Source: Eubacteriales Family XIII. Incertae Sedis bacterium
GTDB lineage: Bacteria; Bacillota; Clostridia; Peptostreptococcales; Anaerovoracaceae
Length of the DNA stretch: 10,842 nt
NCBI GenBank assembly: GCA_031290715.1
Contig: JAITNA010000187.1
Span: 1 to 10,842 of the forward strand
Reading direction: 5' to 3'
Part shown: in pieces, positions 7,439 to 10,842 of the stretch
Position numbering within the stretch: position 1 is the first letter of the stretch
How the letters are laid out: every line of letters starts with the position of its first letter
Program-made: the position numbers and the translations under genes
Notes under the pieces: generated by a model
Told to the model about the DNA's origin: nothing
What the model saw: only the letters and a program-made list of their open reading frames with translations
Databases searched by the model: none

Positions 7439-7469
7439 AAACACAAAAGGGACGTAGTTTTCTGTGTTA
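7439..7469 (-). repeat. Right inverted-repeat copy flanking ATPase 1
   Basis: Read on the minus strand this begins TAACACAGAAAACTACGT and matches 5767-5797 except at three positions. It also pairs with the adjacent plus-strand copy to give a long imperfect hairpin (see 7442-7493). Confidence 0.7.
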
Positions 7470-7493
7470 ACGGAGAACTACGTCCCCATTGTG
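7442..7493. terminator. Palindromic hairpin between convergent ATPase genes
   Basis: CACAA (7442-7446) pairs with TTGTG (7489-7493). After a 2x2 internal loop, GGGACGTAGTT (7449-7459) pairs perfectly with AACTACGTCCC (7476-7486), and further wobble and Watson-Crick pairs close an apical loop near 7464-7471. Being centred between two convergent genes, it could act as a two-way terminator, although there is no strong T-run. Structurally it is a pair of REP-like units head to head. Confidence 0.5.
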
Positions 7494-7499
7494 CTCAAA
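7476..7499 (+). repeat. 24-nt direct repeat, copy A, next to ATPase 2
   Basis: AACTACGTCCCCATTGTG followed by CTCAAA is identical to 8947-8970 over all 24 nt and in the same orientation. The two copies bracket the ATPase 2 gene and its promoter. Confidence 0.85.
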
Positions 7500-7508
7500 C
7501 TTGCGCTT

Positions 7509-8723
7509 TTATTTACCCAACAACCACTTGATCGCATTAATTTGCCGAATCCCGTCAAAATTACGCTCTTCTGGGTCAAGGGTCAACAAATATTTCGGGC
7601 TGTCGTCTATGCCGCGTAACGACGACAGCTCACGCTCAAGAGTTTTTTCCTCGCGCACCGTCAACGCTACTTGATAATATGATGTATTACCATTTGTATC
7701 AACAATAACAAAATCTATTTCCTTTTCGCCGGCACGTCCGACCCGCACGATATTTTCGCGGCGCAGGAGTTCCAAATACACGATATTCTCGAGAACCCGG
7801 CCCATATCGGCATTCGCTTTAGACCCAAGAACAACCTTGCGAAGTCCTGCGTCGACAGTGTAATACTTTTCATAATTTTGCAGTAATTTTTTACCTTTGA
7901 CATCAAATCGCATAACAGGGTAGATCAGGAAGCTCTCGGCCAAAGCTGTTAGATAATTTACAACAGTCGGACGCGAAACCGCTTGGTTGTCCGCTGTCAT
8001 AGTATCAGATATGCCTTTGGGCGACGTCATATTACCGATGTTGTCCAACATAAACCGCATTATATTAGCGGCGGTTTTGGTATTGCTGACACCTTGGCGG
8101 GTCATTACATCTTTGATTACCACAGTATTGTATATGCCGGTCAAGTAATCGTTCACGAGGCCGGCTTTATGATTCTTGACAAAATCAGCCGCCTGCGGGA
8201 ACGCTCCGTAATTGAGATAATCTTGGAATAGCTGCTCGGCGTTCGGGTTTTCATAAGCCGACACATACTCCGCGAAAGAAAACGGCAGCATTTTTATCTC
8301 GATATGGCGACCGGATAACAGTGTGGCAATCCGGGACGACATAAACCGGGCGTTCGAGCCGGTAACATATAAATCAACATTCTTTTTTGCGTACAGACCG
8401 TCAACCATTCGCTCGAAATCCGGCACGTTCTGAACTTCGTCTAAAAATACATAGTTCATCTTATCGGCTTGTAATTTGCCGCGTATCCGGTCATAAACAT
8501 CCCGCCAAGTATAGGTTTTGGCGTCGATATTTTCCGGCTCTTCAAAGTTGATATAGGTTAGCTGTTTTTCATTCACACCGGACGCCGACAACTCGTCCCG
8601 AAACATTTCCAGCAAAATACTTTTGCCGCATCGACGTACACCAACTATTACCTTGATGATATGCTCATCACGGAGTTCACGCAGCTTTTTCATATATCGT
8701 TCGCGTTTTATATTGTCGTTCAT
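7509..8723 (-). CDS. AAA_14/DUF4143-type ATPase 2
   Basis: The 404-aa protein belongs to the same broad AAA plus DUF4143 class as its neighbour but is clearly a different subfamily. Walker A is GVRRCGKS (28-35), Walker B is YVFLDEVQ (91-98), and TGSNA (121-125) is the sensor. The family block LSGRHIEIKMLPFSFAEY starts at 136. In the C-terminal PD-(D/E)xK-like region, E312 and D337 (KEIDFVI) are present, but the E-x-K position reads YYQVALTV, with Gln351 and no lysine two residues on. This is a variant often seen in the family, so cleavage activity is doubtful. ATG 8723 has an AAAGGA site at good spacing. A strong promoter with an overlapping dyad lies just upstream. No membrane segments are seen. 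The biological role is unknown. Confidence 0.87.
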   Translation of the reverse strand: MNDNIKRERYMKKLRELRDEHIIKVIVGVRRCGKSILLEMFRDELSASGVNEKQLTYINFEEPENIDAKTYTWRDVYDRIRGKLQADKMNYVFLDEVQNVPDFERMVDGLYAKKNVDLYVTGSNARFMSSRIATLLSGRHIEIKMLPFSFAEYVSAYENPNAEQLFQDYLNYGAFPQAADFVKNHKAGLVNDYLTGIYNTVVIKDVMTRQGVSNTKTAANIMRFMLDNIGNMTSPKGISDTMTADNQAVSRPTVVNYLTALAESFLIYPVMRFDVKGKKLLQNYEKYYTVDAGLRKVVLGSKANADMGRVLENIVYLELLRRENIVRVGRAGEKEIDFVIVDTNGNTSYYQVALTVREEKTLERELSSLRGIDDSPKYLLTLDPEERNFDGIRQINAIKWLLGK

Positions 8724-8744
8724 TTATCATCCTTTCGCTTAATT

Positions 8745-8789
8745 GTGCAAATTATATTGCACTTTACCGAAAAAATCAAGAAAGTGCAA
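8745..8789 (-). promoter_or_regulatory. ATPase 2 promoter with GTGCAA operator-like dyads
   Basis: The minus strand carries TTGATT (8774-8779), a 17-nt spacer and a perfect TATAAT (8751-8756). The -10 box is exactly enclosed by GTGCAA (8745-8750) and TTGCAC (8757-8762), an 18-bp perfect 6-6-6 dyad. A third half-site GTGCAA lies at 8784-8789; with its neighbour it makes the 9-bp inverted repeat TTGCACTTT (8757-8765) and AAAGTGCAA (8781-8789) around the -35. A repressor bound here would block polymerase. The binding protein is not identified. Confidence 0.7.
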
Positions 8790-8805
8790 ATGATTTTTCA
8801 ATTTA

Positions 8806-8823
8806 TTGTCCGTGTTGTCCGTG
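8806..8823. repeat. Tandem 9-nt duplication TTGTCCGTG
   Basis: TTGTCCGTG occurs twice without a gap (8806-8814, 8815-8823), upstream of the ATPase 2 promoter. The rest of the gap to about 8920 shows no gene I can support; fragments in several frames are broken by stops and look like decayed sequence. Confidence 0.6.
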
Positions 8824-8919
8824 TGAAATACAACAGCAATCAAACTCCCCCTCAACCCTCCGCCTCAATACGCTCCACGGAAAACTCCTGCCCGAAAGCA
8901 GTAAAAAGTCCTTACCGCA

Positions 8920-9012
8920 TTACTGTAAATTCATCTTACCGCGCACAACTACGTCCCCATTGTGCTCAAAATTAATATTAGAAAAATTTCCTTTAACATA
9001 ATCTTGCTTCAT
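8920..9012 (-). CDS. Possible 30-aa small gene at the operon end
   Basis: A short frame starts with ATG at 9012, preceded by AAGGGAGA seven bases away, which is one of the better ribosome binding sites in the window. It begins 20 nt after the stop of the 9033-9767 gene and would be the third gene of that operon. It encodes 30 residues: MKQDYVKGNFSNINFEHNG, then a Val/Arg/Lys-containing end, then TAA at 8920-8922. Its second half is made of the REP-like repeat read in one frame (EHNGDVV). The product is soluble-looking with no signal or membrane segment and is not recognised. The alternative is chance: a decayed remnant plus a repeat. Confidence 0.4.
   Translation of the reverse strand: MKQDYVKGNFSNINFEHNGDVVVRGKMNLQ
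8947..8970 (+). repeat. 24-nt direct repeat, copy B, upstream of ATPase 2
   Basis: Identical to 7476-7499 (AACTACGTCCCCATTGTG plus CTCAAA). It lies inside the possible small gene and roughly marks the border between the ATPase pair and the lipoprotein operon. Confidence 0.85.
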
Positions 9013-9032
9013 TTACATTCTCCCTTATAACC

Positions 9033-9767
9033 TCACATTTTTAACAACAAGGCGAGGACTTCGTTCCATGACTTCCCGTCGGGGCTTTTAACATTTTTCG
9101 CTGAAACAGTCGCATTTTGCGCATTACTTAACGTCAAATACGGATAATCTTCCAGTTCACTTACGCGCTCAATCCATAGTCGTTTGCCGCGCATAATAAG
9201 TATCGTCTTCTTCTCTTTTACTGCTTTTCTCACAAGTTCAAATGAATATTCCTGCGATGGTATCGTATTTCTTTGGATGAACCCCGGCGCTTCCTCTGAA
9301 TGGTAACCGAGAAATTCTATCACTGAAAAATTATTTTCCAAGAAATCCCTGTACTTCGTCACCGACCCAAACAGTTTTATATGTATCTCTTGATCGATCT
9401 TTGGTGTCAGGCATTTTCTCCACCATTTGTTGTGAGCTGTCCCTGCAAATCGATCATTTAGTGAGAATAGCTTTGCGTCATCTGCCCGACGCAGACATTT
9501 TGTGTTTTCTGCAAGAAATTCTTCGTTGTGCAGTTGTTCTTCATAATCATGTTGTACCTTGATGCCTGGATTTAAACTGAGAAGTAGCATTTTAGATCGC
9601 GAAACATTCCCATGAAACGGTTGCGGCGGCAAATCTAAATATAAGCGTTTCTGTTCTGTACGTTCACTTGCTTGTAGATCAAAAATATAGTCTTTATCGC
9701 ATTTCGCAACAAACCCATCCATGTCCTCCCACGGATTTTGATTTTTCATTCCGTTGTAGTTCTTCAT
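9033..9767 (-). CDS. Hypothetical protein with remote uracil-DNA-glycosylase-like motifs
   Basis: The 244-aa protein has no signal peptide. It appears to belong to a conserved uncharacterised family. Recognisable blocks are LLLSLNPG (61-68), WWRK (115-118), EFLGYHS (151-157), IPSQEYSF (169-176), ILIMRGKRLW (189-198) and LSNAQNATVSAKNV (213-226). LNPG after a hydrophobic strand recalls motif A of the UDG superfamily (for example GMNPG of SMUG1), and the late N-A-Q-N / V-S stretch sits where a second motif would be. This link is inference. ATG 9767 was chosen because it lies 5 nt after the lipoprotein stop and a GGAAGGG lies upstream; ATG 9749 is an alternative. The longer frame to 9836 starts with TTG inside the lipoprotein gene and is unlikely. 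Confidence 0.75.
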   Translation of the reverse strand: MKNYNGMKNQNPWEDMDGFVAKCDKDYIFDLQASERTEQKRLYLDLPPQPFHGNVSRSKMLLLSLNPGIKVQHDYEEQLHNEEFLAENTKCLRRADDAKLFSLNDRFAGTAHNKWWRKCLTPKIDQEIHIKLFGSVTKYRDFLENNFSVIEFLGYHSEEAPGFIQRNTIPSQEYSFELVRKAVKEKKTILIMRGKRLWIERVSELEDYPYLTLSNAQNATVSAKNVKSPDGKSWNEVLALLLKM

Positions 9768-9772
9768 TTGTC

Positions 9773-10630
9773 TTATGATTTCCCTTCCTCTTGCTGTAAT
9801 ACCTCGAAAACGAATGGTTGCAGTTCGATATCCCAATCATCACTGGATATATCAATACTTACTGTGAAAGTTTCGTCAGAACTGTCAATTGTTTCAAAAG
9901 AAAGGCACCCCGCGCTTTCTATGCCTGAATTCAGATCCGTTTTAATCGTATCTTCCTCATAGGAGATATCTGATTGGTCATATTGAGTACTCCCTTGTTT
10001 TATGTATGAATAAAAGCCATATATCGATATTCTGTCGGATGTGCCGTTCGCAACCCTTATAAAAACTCTGGTTGATTTGTTTGCCAATTCAACTTTTTCC
10101 AAAGTGACCGAGATGCCGCTTTGCTCCTGCGTCTGATTGACGTCTATGGTTTTGCTCGCAAGATTGAAAACAGACGTTTCGGATTTTTCTATGCTCGTCA
10201 CCTCAATAATTGCGGATGAGATTTCGGCCCCGAAATAGTTCTCGCCGGAATTCGCTCCGCGGACGGTGCCATTGACAAAGATGTTGGATCCGCCGGAAAT
10301 GTCCGTCGACAATCCCAAGTCCGTTTCGCTAATGATTACAAACTGTTGGTTGTGCTCGTCGTCTGCCCAACATTGATACTCATAATCACCCGCCTCCAGA
10401 CTAATCGCATTGAAAACAACACCGGGCAAATGGTCAACCGTACGCCCTTTGAACTTATTTGCATCAGACAGCATATTCGGGATTTCCGAGGCAAGCAAAC
10501 GCGCGGCCGGCGATCCGCCCGTTGAATTAGCATTGTCGTTTCCGCTCGTTGAAGGCGCACCACCGATGCAAGCCGCCAGTGAAACGACGAGCGCGACCAT
10601 CATAATTAGGGCAATGAATTTCTTTTTCAT
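9773..10630 (-). CDS. Predicted lipoprotein
   Basis: The 285-aa product has a classic lipoprotein signal: MKKK, a hydrophobic stretch 5-19, and the lipobox LAAC with Cys21 as the lipidation site. A Gly/Ser/Asn-rich linker (22-42) follows. Residues about 45-150 contain FVNGTVRGANSGENYFGAEI, which suggests a small OB-like beta fold. Residues about 165-280 (ISVTLEKVELANKSTRVFIRV and onward) look like a beta-sandwich of the DUF4352 kind; this assignment is tentative. It would be anchored on the outer face of the membrane. ATG 10630 is preferred because GAGAGG lies 7 nt upstream; an in-frame ATG at 10651 would place seven extra residues before the signal. The next gene begins 5 nt after its stop, so the two are probably co-translated. 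Confidence 0.85.
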   Translation of the reverse strand: MKKKFIALIMMVALVVSLAACIGGAPSTSGNDNANSTGGSPAARLLASEIPNMLSDANKFKGRTVDHLPGVVFNAISLEAGDYEYQCWADDEHNQQFVIISETDLGLSTDISGGSNIFVNGTVRGANSGENYFGAEISSAIIEVTSIEKSETSVFNLASKTIDVNQTQEQSGISVTLEKVELANKSTRVFIRVANGTSDRISIYGFYSYIKQGSTQYDQSDISYEEDTIKTDLNSGIESAGCLSFETIDSSDETFTVSIDISSDDWDIELQPFVFEVLQQEEGKS

Positions 10631-10769
10631 ACACAAACCTCTCTTGTTCATACTATTACCGATTACTCCGCCGATTCAGCATTGGACTTTTAAGGCACAT
10701 TACATGCGAACGGGGAATAATAAAAACATAATGAGTTGAAAATTTTTCCTCGCCCACAGCAATGGCACG

Positions 10770-10799
10770 ATTATACCAGAAAATAATGCCAATAGTCAA
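10770..10799 (-). promoter_or_regulatory. Strong promoter of the lipoprotein operon
   Basis: The minus strand carries TTGACT (10794-10799), an 18-nt spacer and TATAAT (10770-10775), with TGG before the -10 giving an extended -10 element. It is the best promoter match in the window. The predicted transcript has a leader of about 130 nt before ATG 10630; no riboswitch or terminator is recognised in it. Confidence 0.75.
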
Positions 10800-10842
10800 T
10801 ATTAATAATTCTTTTAGTGAATTATACAGAAACACCACTTGA

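Noticed and set aside
5755..7480. Target-site duplication at the ends of the ATPase 1 segment
   Set aside because: Flanking bases on the two sides do not match convincingly.
8661..8975. 104-aa plus-strand frame across the ATPase 2 promoter region
   Set aside because: It overlaps the ATPase 2 start, the operator and a repeat, with no protein-like pattern or ribosome binding site.
10656..10838. 60-aa minus-strand frame upstream of the lipoprotein
   Set aside because: It overlaps the strong promoter, has no clear ribosome binding site and shows no recognisable protein features.

Overview
The window looks like a chromosomal piece of an anaerobic Firmicute, most likely of class Clostridia. The evidence is a membrane-anchored RNase Y, a short ThiI without a rhodanese domain coupled to its own cysteine desulfurase, a RodA-type SEDS protein, and sigma-A-like promoters with strong Shine-Dalgarno sites. 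The genus cannot be told from the sequence. No tRNA, rRNA, CRISPR array, integrase or transposase gene is visible.

Left half (about 1-5770), housekeeping. On the minus strand, read right to left, lie rny (RNase Y), a NifS/IscS-class cysteine desulfurase, and thiI (tRNA 4-thiouridine synthase). The desulfurase and thiI overlap by ATGA, so the sulfur donor and acceptor enzymes are translationally coupled. thiI carries an in-frame (Val-Gly)n minisatellite in its N-terminal domain. rodA diverges from rny across an AT-rich intergenic region containing an 11-bp inverted repeat. A minus-strand promoter sits past the end of thiI and points out of the left edge.

Right half (about 5770-10842), accessory and AT-richer. 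It holds two distinct AAA_14/DUF4143-type ATPases placed tail to tail (5928-7394 plus; 7509-8723 minus), followed by a minus-strand operon: a lipoprotein, a 244-aa protein with remote uracil-DNA-glycosylase-like motifs, and a possible 30-codon gene. The lipoprotein has a near-consensus extended -10 promoter.

A REP-like palindromic repeat (core ACTACGTCCCCATTGTG) occurs in the gaps. One pair forms 31-bp terminal-inverted-repeat-like ends around ATPase 1, and another forms a perfect 24-nt direct repeat around ATPase 2. A diverged copy follows thiI. The promoter of ATPase 2 is overlaid by three GTGCAA half-sites with dyad symmetry centred on the -10 box, which suggests a dedicated repressor or autoregulation. 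The most interesting candidates are this repeat-bracketed ATPase pair with its operator, and the expandable repeat inside thiI.
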